A stretch of DNA of 64,000 nucleotides, taken from positions 666,916 to 730,915 of the forward strand of contig NZ_PHNJ01000001.1 in NCBI RefSeq assembly GCF_008122205.1, written 5' to 3'. Both the position numbers and the translations under genes were made by a program. This DNA is from Natronococcus pandeyae (GTDB taxonomy: Archaea; Halobacteriota; Halobacteria; Halobacteriales; Natrialbaceae). The notes under the pieces are model-generated. The model made no database searches and was not told where the DNA came from. It saw only the letters and a list, made by a program, of their open reading frames with translations. This document shows positions 54,737 through 62,528 of this stretch, piece by piece. Each line of letters opens with the position of its first letter. The first letter of the stretch is position 1.

Positions 54737-55870
54737 TCAGTCGGCGCTCGGAACGCTCCGATTCGCGTCGCCGGACTCGTCCCAGGGGAGCGGTCCGTCG
54801 TACTCGCTCGGAACGAACGGACAGAGCGGGTCGCTCGCGAGCGGGTTTCCGGTGTGTGCGAACGCGCGCGATCGGCTCCCGCCGCAGACGGTGCGGTACG
54901 GACAGGCGCCGCATTTGCCCTGCAACCGGTCGCGGTCGCGAAGCGACCGGAACAGTTCCGACTCACGGTAGAGCTCGTGGACGGGCCGATCGCGGACGCT
55001 GCCGGCCGACTTCGGGAGGAAGCCAGAGGGAAAGACCTCGCCGGTGTGGCTCACGAACGCAAAGCCGTCGCCCGCGACGATTCCCGTTCGGCGCGTGACG
55101 CCGGCGTTATCGGACCGATCGTCGTCCGATCCGGCCGCGTTTGCGTTCCGACGCTGGATCGAGACTCGCCGATACTGCGGCGCCTCGGTCGTCTTGATCC
55201 CGAACGGCGCCGAGTCGCTGACGTCGTCGAGCCAGGCCATCACCGCGTCGGCCTCCTCGGGGTCGATCGGCTCGAGGACCCGTCCGCGCCCGACGGGAAC
55301 GAGGAAGAAGACGCTCCACATCACAGCCCCAATCTCCGTCAACAGGGTGCGGATCGCCGGGAGTTCGCCGACGGTTTCCCGACAGACCGTCGTGTTGACC
55401 TGAACTGGGACGCCGACGTCCCTGGCGTCTTCGACGGCGCGGATGGTCTCGTCGAAGCTGCCAGATTCGCCCCGGAAGGCGTCGTGCGCCTCGGCTGTGG
55501 CCCCGTCGAGGCTGACGGCCATCCGTTTGAGCCCCGCGTCGGCCAGGACCTCGATCCGCTCGGCGGTCAGCGAGTGCGTTCCACTCGGCGTGATCGTCAT
55601 CCGCAGGCCGAGGTCGTCCCCGTAGGCGACCAGTTCCTCGACGTCGTCGCGAACGAGCGGGTCGCCGCCCGAGAGGACGACGAGCTGTCCCTCGCCGAAC
55701 GCGGCGGCCTGCTCGAGCAGATCCTTCCCCGCCGCCGTCGAGAGCTCGTCGGGATGGCGGTGTGGCCGGGCGTCGGCCCGACAGTGATCGCAGGCCAGCG
55801 CACAGGCCTGCGTGAGCTCCCAGATGAGGACGAGCGGGCGGTCTGCCGTGTCGAAAGTACCGGGACGCAT
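54737..55870 (-). CDS. radical SAM/SPASM protein, AhbD-like (TIGR04053-type)
   Basis: A 377-residue radical SAM enzyme. The [4Fe-4S] motif is Cys23-x3-Cys27-x2-Cys30 in 'LTQACALACDHCRADA', the Gly-rich SAM motif is 'VVLSGGDPLVR', and C-terminal cluster Cys are in 'GKCGACPYRTVCGGSRSRAF'. The overall sequence follows heme synthase AhbD (Fe-coproporphyrin III to heme), including 'VNTTVCRETVGELPAI' and 'FLVPVGRGRVLEP'. Where AhbD has 'QPCGYLP' this reads 'FPSGFLP', losing one Cys as in the TIGR04053 group. It diverges from the Htur_1727/AhbC pair, so a heme-related role is likely but not proven. Confidence 0.8.
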   Translation of the reverse strand: MRPGTFDTADRPLVLIWELTQACALACDHCRADARPHRHPDELSTAAGKDLLEQAAAFGEGQLVVLSGGDPLVRDDVEELVAYGDDLGLRMTITPSGTHSLTAERIEVLADAGLKRMAVSLDGATAEAHDAFRGESGSFDETIRAVEDARDVGVPVQVNTTVCRETVGELPAIRTLLTEIGAVMWSVFFLVPVGRGRVLEPIDPEEADAVMAWLDDVSDSAPFGIKTTEAPQYRRVSIQRRNANAAGSDDDRSDNAGVTRRTGIVAGDGFAFVSHTGEVFPSGFLPKSAGSVRDRPVHELYRESELFRSLRDRDRLQGKCGACPYRTVCGGSRSRAFAHTGNPLASDPLCPFVPSEYDGPLPWDESGDANRSVPSAD

Positions 55871-56022
55871 TGGTTCCGAGTGGCCACGCTGCGATCAAAG
55901 CCTCCCCCGTCGTTCCCGCACTTCGAGAACACGGTCGAATATGTTCAGCTCCCGAGAAGGGTATTCCCACGGCGTGAGAGTCGGCAGAACGACCTTCGAT
56001 TCCGTCTCGTACGTTCTCACGT

Positions 56023-56367
56023 ATGGTCGAGAAAGCACGCCGTGTGGCTGTCGACAGGGACGCTCGAGGGAATCCATCGAGCCAGTGGGAAGTGTTCGTC
56101 CGCGACGAAAAGACCGAGCCGCTGCGCCACGCCGGGAGCGTCGCCGCAGCGAGCGCGACCGAGGCCCACGAACACGCCTCGAGGCTGTTCGGCTGGTACG
56201 CCGTCGACGTCTGGCTGTGTCCGGCCGGCGAGGTCGAACGGCACTCGACGCGCGGCCTCGCGTCGACCGTCGACGACTCCGCGGACGAAACCGAACCGGA
56301 CGCCGAGTGCGGGGAAGTCCGGGTCTACGAGGAAACCGAAGGGACACCGGAGGAGAGAGACTCGTGA
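56023..56367 (+). CDS. Htur_1727-family radical-SAM-partnered protein
   Basis: A 114-residue protein. The core (about 20-75, 'SQWEVFVRDEKTEPLRHAGS' then 'ATEAHEHASRLFGWYAVDVW') resembles the small beta-alpha fold of PaaB-like monooxygenase subunits; the acidic tail is variable. The family has been listed as a candidate RiPP because it sits beside a radical SAM gene, but there is no leader-core layout or Cys/Gly-rich core. The stop overlaps the GTG of the radical SAM gene (GTGA), so the proteins are made together and probably interact. Confidence 0.75.
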   Translation: MVEKARRVAVDRDARGNPSSQWEVFVRDEKTEPLRHAGSVAAASATEAHEHASRLFGWYAVDVWLCPAGEVERHSTRGLASTVDDSADETEPDAECGEVRVYEETEGTPEERDS

Positions 56368-57575
56368 TCTCGATCAGTAAACTTCTCTGCGACCTCGACG
56401 CGGAAGGTGACGGGCTGCGCTACGACGCGGCCGCCGACTCCGGGAAGCCCCAGATCACGGACGAAAAGCAGCGTCGGCCCGTCGTCGTCTGGAACGCGAC
56501 CCGTCGGTGCAACCTCTACTGTTCGCACTGTTACGCTGCAGCCGAGACCGTGCCCGCGGCCGGCGAGTTCTCGACGACGGAAGCGAAGGCCTTTCTCGAC
56601 CAACTCGCCGACTACGGCGCGCCCGTCGTGCTCTTCTCCGGCGGCGAACCGCTCGTCCGCGAGGATCTCGTCGAACTCGTCGCCTACGCCGCCGACCGGG
56701 GGCTCCGTCCGGTCCTCTCGTCGAACGGAACCCTCGTGACCCGGGAGAAGGCCCGGGCGCTCCGGGACGCCGGCCTGCAGTACGCCGGCATCTCGGTCGA
56801 CGGCCTCCCGGAGCGAAACGACCGGTTCCGCGGGAAAGACGGCGCGTTCGACGCCGCCGTCCGCGGCATCGAGAACTGCCTCGAGGTCGGGCTCAAAACC
56901 GGGCTGCGGTACACGATCACCGAAGCCAACGCCGCCGACCTCGAGGGGGTCGTCGACCTGCTCGTCGACGTCGGCCTCGACCGGTTCTGTTTCTACCACC
57001 TCGACTACGGTGGCCGCGGCGCCGAGATCGTCGACGCCGACCTCTCGCCGCGAAAGAAACGCGACGCGGTCGAGCGGCTCTGCGAGCTCACCCTCGAGTA
57101 CCACGACCGGGGCGAGGAGATCGAGACGCTGCTGGTGGGCAACTACGCCGACGCGGCGTTCCTCGTCGAGTACGCCCGCGAGCGCTTCGGCGAGGAACGG
57201 GCGCGAGTCGTTTACGAGCACCTCGAGCGAAACGGCGGCGATCCGACGGGCGAGCGGATCGCCGACGTCGACTACGCGGGGAACGTCCACCCGACACAGT
57301 TCTGGCAGGGCTACAGCCTTGGAAACGTCCGGGACCGTCCGTTCGGCGAGATCTGGGAGGACGAGTCGAACCACCTCCTGCGCGCGCTTCGCAACCGCGA
57401 GGATCACCTCACGGGCAAGTGCGCGAGCTGTCGGTACCAGTCGATCTGTCGCGGGGCGTCCCGACTCCGCGCGCTCGCGACGACGGGTGAACTGTTCGCA
57501 CCCGATCCCCAGTGTTACCTCTCGGACGAGGAAGTACGCGGCGAGAATCCGATCGTCGGCAGCGCTGCGGACTGA
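56364..57575 (+). CDS. ahbC: radical SAM/SPASM heme-pathway protein, AhbC-like
   Basis: A 403-residue radical SAM enzyme from a GTG at 56364. Residues 3-9 'ISKLLCD' and 38-60 'RPVVVWNATRRCNLYCSHCY' (Cys49, Cys53, Cys56) match AhbC, which converts 12,18-didecarboxysiroheme to Fe-coproporphyrin III in the alternative heme pathway. Further matches are 'LFSGGEPLVREDL', 'GISVDGLPERNDRFRG', 'FCFYHLDYGGRG', 'VHPTQFWQGYSLGNVRDRPF' and the C-terminal 'GKCASCRYQSICRG'. The partner gene just upstream suggests an accessory. NirJ-type heme d1 enzymes are the main alternative. No ahbA/ahbB lies in the window. Confidence 0.75.
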   Translation: MISISKLLCDLDAEGDGLRYDAAADSGKPQITDEKQRRPVVVWNATRRCNLYCSHCYAAAETVPAAGEFSTTEAKAFLDQLADYGAPVVLFSGGEPLVREDLVELVAYAADRGLRPVLSSNGTLVTREKARALRDAGLQYAGISVDGLPERNDRFRGKDGAFDAAVRGIENCLEVGLKTGLRYTITEANAADLEGVVDLLVDVGLDRFCFYHLDYGGRGAEIVDADLSPRKKRDAVERLCELTLEYHDRGEEIETLLVGNYADAAFLVEYARERFGEERARVVYEHLERNGGDPTGERIADVDYAGNVHPTQFWQGYSLGNVRDRPFGEIWEDESNHLLRALRNREDHLTGKCASCRYQSICRGASRLRALATTGELFAPDPQCYLSDEEVRGENPIVGSAAD

Positions 57576-57596
57576 CCGATTACGTCACCTCAACCG

Positions 57597-58121
57597 TCAC
57601 TCGTCCGGGGAGATACCGACCTCCGGCGGGTGACGCTTGGATTCGACGGTTCCCGCCACCAGCTCGCCGTACTCCTTGGCGGTCAGCTCTCCCTCGTTGT
57701 ACGCCTCGGCCCACTCGGCGTCGATCGACGCCGAACCGAACGACGCCGGTGCGGCGTCCAGTACGGTAATGCTCAGCGCGAAGACGTCGTAGCCGGAATC
57801 GAGCAGCGCCGCGAACCCGCCCGCGATCGGTGCGATGTCGTGGAGGTTCCCCTCCTCGTATAGCTCGGTGTTGACGTACTCGATCGCCAGAACGTCCTGC
57901 TCTCGCTCGACGGATTCGACCTCGAGGGCGTACTCGCCGAACGCGCCCGCGAACTCGTCCTCGTCGGTAATCTCGGCGTCGGCCATCGCCTCGATGCGCT
58001 CCTCGAGGACGTCCGTCTTCTCCTCGACCGGCAGCTCGGGCTTCAGTTCGGCGACCGGCCACTCCCTGTTCGGCGGGAGTTCCTCGCCGACGTCCTCGGT
58101 GCAGCCGGCCAGGAGAAACAT
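57597..58121 (-). pseudogene. lipoprotein gene with truncated signal peptide
   Basis: The 174 residues visible from the only near ATG (58121) start 'MFLLAGCTEDVGEELPPNRE'. That is the end of a lipoprotein signal with its lipobox but without the basic and most of the hydrophobic part. The mature domain looks intact and acidic ('ADAEITDEDEFAGAFGEYAL', 'SASIDAEWAEAYNEGELTAK') but matches no family I can name. Directly upstream, on the opposite strand, starts a truncated antiporter, so both 5' ends appear lost at one breakpoint. The in-frame extension runs into antisense antiporter sequence. It could still be expressed as a cytosolic protein. Confidence 0.55.
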
Positions 58122-59153
58122 CGCGCTGATGGCTGTCGGGCTGAAGATCGATCGGCCCCCGGGACTGCGCGCGTGGGCGTCGACCTGGCGGCTGCTCGTC
58201 ATCGCCATGCCGCTCTCGATCGCCGGCGCGGCGCTGCTCGGCTGGTGGTACGTCGGTCTCTTCCTCCCGACGGCGGTCCTGCTCGGCGCGTGCATCGCGC
58301 CGACCGATCCAGTGCTCGCCTCGGAGGTGCAGGTCGGCGAACCCGGAGAGAGCCCGGAAGACGAGGAACAGTCGGACGGAGAGGGTCGGAAGGCGGAGGT
58401 GCAGTTCGCGCTCTCCTCCGAAGCCGGGCTGAACGACGGATTCGCGTTTCCGTTCACCAACCTGGCGATCGCGATCGCGCTCGTCGGCATCGCCCCCGGC
58501 AACTGGGTCGGCGAGTGGCTCCTGATCGACGTCGTCTACAAGATCGTCGTCGGCGTCCTCCTCGGCATCGTGCTCGGCTGGGTGGTCGCACGGCTCGTCT
58601 TCCTAACGAACCCCGAGACGCAGATCGCGAAGTCGGTCCAGGGGCTCGAGGCGGTCGCCGGAACGCTGTTCGTCTACGGGATCACGGAGCTCGTCGGTGC
58701 CTACGGGTTCATCGCCGTCTTCGTCGCGGCCGTGATGATTCGCGACTACGAGCGATCACACGACTACAACGAGTCACTCCACCAGATCAGCGAGCTGGCG
58801 GAGCAGACCGTGATGGGGGTCATCATGGTGTTCTTCGGCGGCGCGATCGCCGGCGGGCTCCTCGAGCCGCTGACGCTCGAGGCGGTCATCGCCGCAGTGG
58901 CGATCGTTTTTTTCGTCCGCCCGCTCGCCGGGATCACGTCCCTGCTCGGCTTCGATCACGGGTGGGGCGAACGGGGAACGATTGCCTTCTTCGGGATCCG
59001 CGGAATCGGTTCGTTCTACTACCTCGCTCACGGGCTGAACGAGGGCGCGTTCGCCGACGCTGACCTGCTCTGGCACTCGTTGGATCCGTGATAGTAATCT
59101 CGATTTTCGTCCACGGTATTACGGCGACGCCGGTCGTAAAGCGGATCACGTAA
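58122..59153 (+). pseudogene. Na+/H+ antiporter (NhaP/CPA1 type), truncated and frameshifted
   Basis: Similarity to CPA1 antiporters starts abruptly at 'ALMAVGLKIDRPPGLRAWAS' and continues through 'LLGACIAPTDPVLASEVQVG', 'FALSSEAGLNDGFAFPFTNL' (ion-binding Asp) and 'FFGIRGIGSFYYLAHGLNE'. About 90-100 N-terminal residues (the first three membrane segments) are missing. Near 59083 one base is lost: the frame stops at 59091, while the normal end 'VIVISIFVHGITATPVVKRI' continues in the next frame to TAA at 59151-59153. Two independent lesions make this a clear pseudogene, head-to-head with a truncated lipoprotein gene. Confidence 0.85.
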
Positions 59154-59370
59154 CGGCTCTACCGACTCGACTCGGGCGCATCGACGTCGATATCGTCGGA
59201 ACCGTCGCTCTCGGGATCCGCGGTTCCGACGACTAATAGAGAAAGCGACATATATGCCGTATTACCGTACGAATACAACGAATGTCACGAAACGACCCAT
59301 AAAAAAGAAATAGTATTTTCCACTAGGCAAAATAAGAAAAAGATTATGTAGTGTTGATCTCACCGTTTGA
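59154..59370. other. AT-rich upstream region of the winged-helix membrane protein gene
   Basis: AT-rich sequence from about 59250 to 59355 ('acatatatgc', 'aaaaaagaaa', 'caaaataag', 'agattatgta') supplies a promoter for the gene at 59380. No gene is seen. Confidence 0.4.
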
Positions 59371-59379
59371 GTGCAGACG

Positions 59380-60048
59380 ATGTCCCTCCAAACAGACCGC
59401 CCCCCACGCCCCGCAGACGAACCCTCCACCGACGTGCGGAGCACCGACACGGAGACACCGACACTCCCGGACGACGACATCTTCCACATTCTTCAGACGA
59501 ACCGTCGTCGGGACGCGATTCGGTACCTCCTCGAGAAAAACGACGCCGTCAAGATGCGAGATGTCGCCGAGTACGTCGCTGCCAAGGAAAACGACACGAC
59601 CGTCGCGGAACTGTCCTCGACGGAACGCCAGCGCGTCTACATCCCGCTCTACCAGTCACACCTCCCGAAACTCGACAAGGAAGGCATCATCGAGTACAAC
59701 AAATCCCGCGGTATCGTCCGTCCGACGGAGAAACTCGAACTGTTCCGGCCGTACCTCGAGTTGGGGACGGACGACGAGTCCGAGGATGAAGAGGGAACGC
59801 TACGCACACTGGGCCAGCGGTACACGGTCCTCGCCGTCGCGAGCGCTAGCCTGTTGCTTTCCTCCGCGGTCGGCGTGTACGCCGCGATCAGCGCCGTCGA
59901 GACCAGCTTCGCGCTCGCACTCGTAGTCGGAGCGGTCGCAGTGCCGGGGATGGTGCTCGGAACGATCGCCACCGCGTTGCTCGCATTCACGATCGGAAGG
60001 AACTACGTGTCCTCGCTTCTCCCGACCGACGCGAAGCCGCTGAAATAA
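59380..60048 (+). CDS. winged-helix (DUF7344-like) protein with two C-terminal membrane segments
   Basis: A 222-residue protein. Residues about 30-120 form a haloarchaeal winged-helix domain ('IFHILQTNRRRDAIRYLLEK', 'VKMRDVAEYVAAKE', 'YIPLYQSHLPKLDKEGIIEY' and the wing 'NKSRGIVRPTEKLEL'). Residues about 150-205 contain two hydrophobic helices ('YTVLAVASASLLLSSAVGVY', 'ALALVVGAVAVPGMVLG'), so it is a membrane-tethered DNA-binding protein, perhaps a one-component sensor. The ATG at 59380 is used; a GTG at 59371 is possible. Confidence 0.82.
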   Translation: MSLQTDRPPRPADEPSTDVRSTDTETPTLPDDDIFHILQTNRRRDAIRYLLEKNDAVKMRDVAEYVAAKENDTTVAELSSTERQRVYIPLYQSHLPKLDKEGIIEYNKSRGIVRPTEKLELFRPYLELGTDDESEDEEGTLRTLGQRYTVLAVASASLLLSSAVGVYAAISAVETSFALALVVGAVAVPGMVLGTIATALLAFTIGRNYVSSLLPTDAKPLK

Positions 60049-60146
60049 GCGGGTTTCGATGGGGCGTCCGGGGCTTTTGGGTGCTGTGTCTTTCTACCGT
60101 TTCTGTTCTTCGCTACAGCGACGGAGTCGTTCGGGCCACCGATCGA

Positions 60147-60758
60147 TCAGTCCTCCGTCGTGATTCGAGCGTCGGCCGTGACCGCATCGATCTGTACGGT
60201 GATGGAGCCGCTGGCCGTCTCGAGCGGCACGGTCCACGACGCACTGGTCCGGTGTGGCTCGTCGCGAAGCGAGACGTCCTCGTAGCCGTCTGATTCGGCC
60301 CGCTCGCGAGCGAGCCGCTCGACCGCTTCGGAGTCCTCGAGTCGAATCTCGTCGGTCAACCGAACGGTGACGACCGGGACATCTGCCAGGCGGACGACGC
60401 GTTCGGCCACGCTTCCGACCAGCACCCGATCGAGTCCCGTTCGACCCTGCGTCCCCATGACGACCATGTCGATTCCGTTGTCTTCGACGTAGGCGAGGAT
60501 CTCCTCGTGCGGGACGCCGTGCTCGACTGCAGTCGTGACCGCGGTTCCGTTCTGCCTGGCCTCGCGCTCGACGCGTTCGACGGCCCGGCGTGCGGCCGTG
60601 GTCGGATCCCCATCGTCGAGGGTGCCGAGCGGCCCCTCCGGGACGATCGATAGCGCGTGCACTGTCGCGTCGAAGCGGTCGGCGATCGTCAGGGCGTGTG
60701 CGATCGCTCGTCGGGTCCCGTCGCTTCCGTCGGTCGGAACGAGGACGTCCTGATACAT
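60147..60758 (-). CDS. universal stress protein (UspA family) with C-terminal extension
   Basis: A 203-residue protein. Residues 1-133 form a UspA domain of the ATP-binding type: 'DVLVPTDGSDGTRRAI' and the phosphate-binding 'VMGTQGRTGLDRVLVGSVAE' (G-2x-G-9x-G-S pattern). Residues about 140-203 are an additional basic-acidic and beta-rich tail ('SWTVPLETASGSITVQIDAV') not usual in single-domain Usp. A TATA box lies at 60783-60790. Confidence 0.9.
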   Translation of the reverse strand: MYQDVLVPTDGSDGTRRAIAHALTIADRFDATVHALSIVPEGPLGTLDDGDPTTAARRAVERVEREARQNGTAVTTAVEHGVPHEEILAYVEDNGIDMVVMGTQGRTGLDRVLVGSVAERVVRLADVPVVTVRLTDEIRLEDSEAVERLARERAESDGYEDVSLRDEPHRTSASWTVPLETASGSITVQIDAVTADARITTED

Positions 60759-60782
60759 CGAAACGGAGCTAGGGATAGTGGC

Positions 60783-60790
60783 AATAAATA
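60783..60790 (-). promoter_or_regulatory. TATA box of the UspA gene
   Basis: 'aataaata' (minus strand tatttatt) is centred about 28 nt upstream of the ATG at 60758. Confidence 0.5.
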
Positions 60791-60944
60791 CCCCACGTCG
60801 GAACCCGACCGATCGGTCGGGACCGCCTCTGCGCTTCGTCGAACAGGTTCTGAGAGCGATCGTTTACTCCGGTAAGGATAGTGTCGAGTTCACCCGAACA
60901 ATGTAAATCTTTTTTACGGTACACGGCAACGTTGGCCATGAGAT

Positions 60945-62528
60945 ATGACAAATCTTGTCAACCACGTCGCGGAGACCGTCCAGGAGCACGGGGACAACCC
61001 TGCGATCGGATTCCGAGGCGAGGAGACGAGCTACGAGGAGTTCTGGGGCCAGACCGGCGCGTTCGCCGCCGCGCTCGAGGAGCGCGGGATCGGCGAGGAG
61101 GACCGGATCGCACTCTATCTGCCGAACGTTCCGCCGTTCGTGATCGCGTTCCACGGAACGCTGCGGTCCGGTGGCGTCGTCGTCCCGATGAACCCGCAGT
61201 ACAAATCCCGCGAGATCGGCCACCTGCTCGCCGACAGCGAGGCGAAGGTCGTCGTCGCGTTGGCCGATCTCGTCCCGTTCGTCGAAGAGGTCCGGGACGA
61301 CACCAGCGTCGAACACGTCGTCAGTGTGGGCGGCGAGGCCGAGGGCGCGATACCCTTCGAGGAATTCCTGGTACGCGGTGCGCCCGATATCGTCGAGCGT
61401 GACGACGACGACGTCGCGGTCCAGCCGTACACCAGCGGGACGACCGGCCAGCCGAAGGGGGTGCAGCTGACCCACCGGAACCTCGAGTCGAACACCTCGA
61501 TGGCGAACGAACTCATCCCGGACGGAATCCGTCCGGAGGACAAACAGCTCGGGGTGTTGCCACTGTTCCACATCTACGGAATGACCGTCGTGATGAACGC
61601 GACGCTGTTCAGCGGCGGCACCTACTACGCCGTCCCGCAGTGGGACGCCCAGGAGGCCGTCTCGATCATCGAAGAGCAGGAGCTGACGCTGATGCACGGC
61701 GTGCCGGCGATGTACAACGACGTAATCAACCAGCCGGGCGCCGACGAGTTCGATCTCTCCTCGTTGCGGCTCTGTGGGGTTGGCGGCTCCGGCATCCCCG
61801 TCGAGGTCCTCCGCCAGTTCGAAGCGCTCTACGACGTCCAGCTCTACGAGGGGTACGGGCTGACCGAGACCAGTCCCATTACGCACTTCAACAGCCCCAT
61901 AGAGGGACGACGCGTCGGCAGCGTCGGCAAGACCGTTCCGGGCGTCGACTCCCGCGTCGTCGACGAGAACTTCGAGGAGGTCGACCCCGTCGAGGAGGGA
62001 CCGATCGACGAGGAGAACACGGATCTGACGGACATCACCGGCGAGATCGTCGTCTCCGGGCCGAACGTGATGAAAGGCTACTACGGACTTCCGGAGGCGA
62101 ACGAGGAGGCGTTCACCGAGGCCGACGGCAAGACCTGGTTCCACACCGGCGATCTCGGCTACTACGACGAGGACGGCTTCTTTTACGTCGTCGACCGCGA
62201 GAAGCACATGATCGTCACCGGTGGCTACAACGTCTACCCACGAGAGGTCGAGGAGTTGCTCTTCGAGCACGAGGCCGTCGCTGACGCCGCGGTCGTCGGG
62301 ATTCCGGACGAACGCCGGGGCGAGACTGTCAAGGCCTACATCGTTCCGACGCCCGATTCCGACGTCTCCCCCGACGAGATCAGGGAGTACTGCCTGACAA
62401 ACCTCGCAGAGTACAAGCATCCGCGCGAGGTCGACTTCGTCGAGGAACTCCCACGAACGACGACGGGGAAAGTCCAGAAGTTCAAACTGCGCGAGCAGGA
62501 CGAGGACGTGGAGGCGGAGGCCGAGTGA
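60945..62528 (+). CDS. AMP-forming acyl-CoA synthetase (fatty-acid-CoA ligase)
   Basis: A 527-residue ANL-superfamily enzyme that activates a carboxylic acid with ATP and CoA. Core motifs are the P-loop-like 'YTSGTTGQPKGVQLTHRN', 'YEGYGLTETSPITHFNSP', 'TWFHTGDLGYYDEDGFFYVV', hinge 'DREKHMIVTGGYNVYPREVE' and catalytic Lys in 'ELPRTTTGKVQKFKLRE'. The length is normal. The upstream T-rich 'ctttttta' (about 60908-60914) may be the promoter. It overlaps the enoyl-CoA hydratase gene, implying a shared fatty-acid degradation step. Confidence 0.93.
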   Translation: MTNLVNHVAETVQEHGDNPAIGFRGEETSYEEFWGQTGAFAAALEERGIGEEDRIALYLPNVPPFVIAFHGTLRSGGVVVPMNPQYKSREIGHLLADSEAKVVVALADLVPFVEEVRDDTSVEHVVSVGGEAEGAIPFEEFLVRGAPDIVERDDDDVAVQPYTSGTTGQPKGVQLTHRNLESNTSMANELIPDGIRPEDKQLGVLPLFHIYGMTVVMNATLFSGGTYYAVPQWDAQEAVSIIEEQELTLMHGVPAMYNDVINQPGADEFDLSSLRLCGVGGSGIPVEVLRQFEALYDVQLYEGYGLTETSPITHFNSPIEGRRVGSVGKTVPGVDSRVVDENFEEVDPVEEGPIDEENTDLTDITGEIVVSGPNVMKGYYGLPEANEEAFTEADGKTWFHTGDLGYYDEDGFFYVVDREKHMIVTGGYNVYPREVEELLFEHEAVADAAVVGIPDERRGETVKAYIVPTPDSDVSPDEIREYCLTNLAEYKHPREVDFVEELPRTTTGKVQKFKLREQDEDVEAEAE

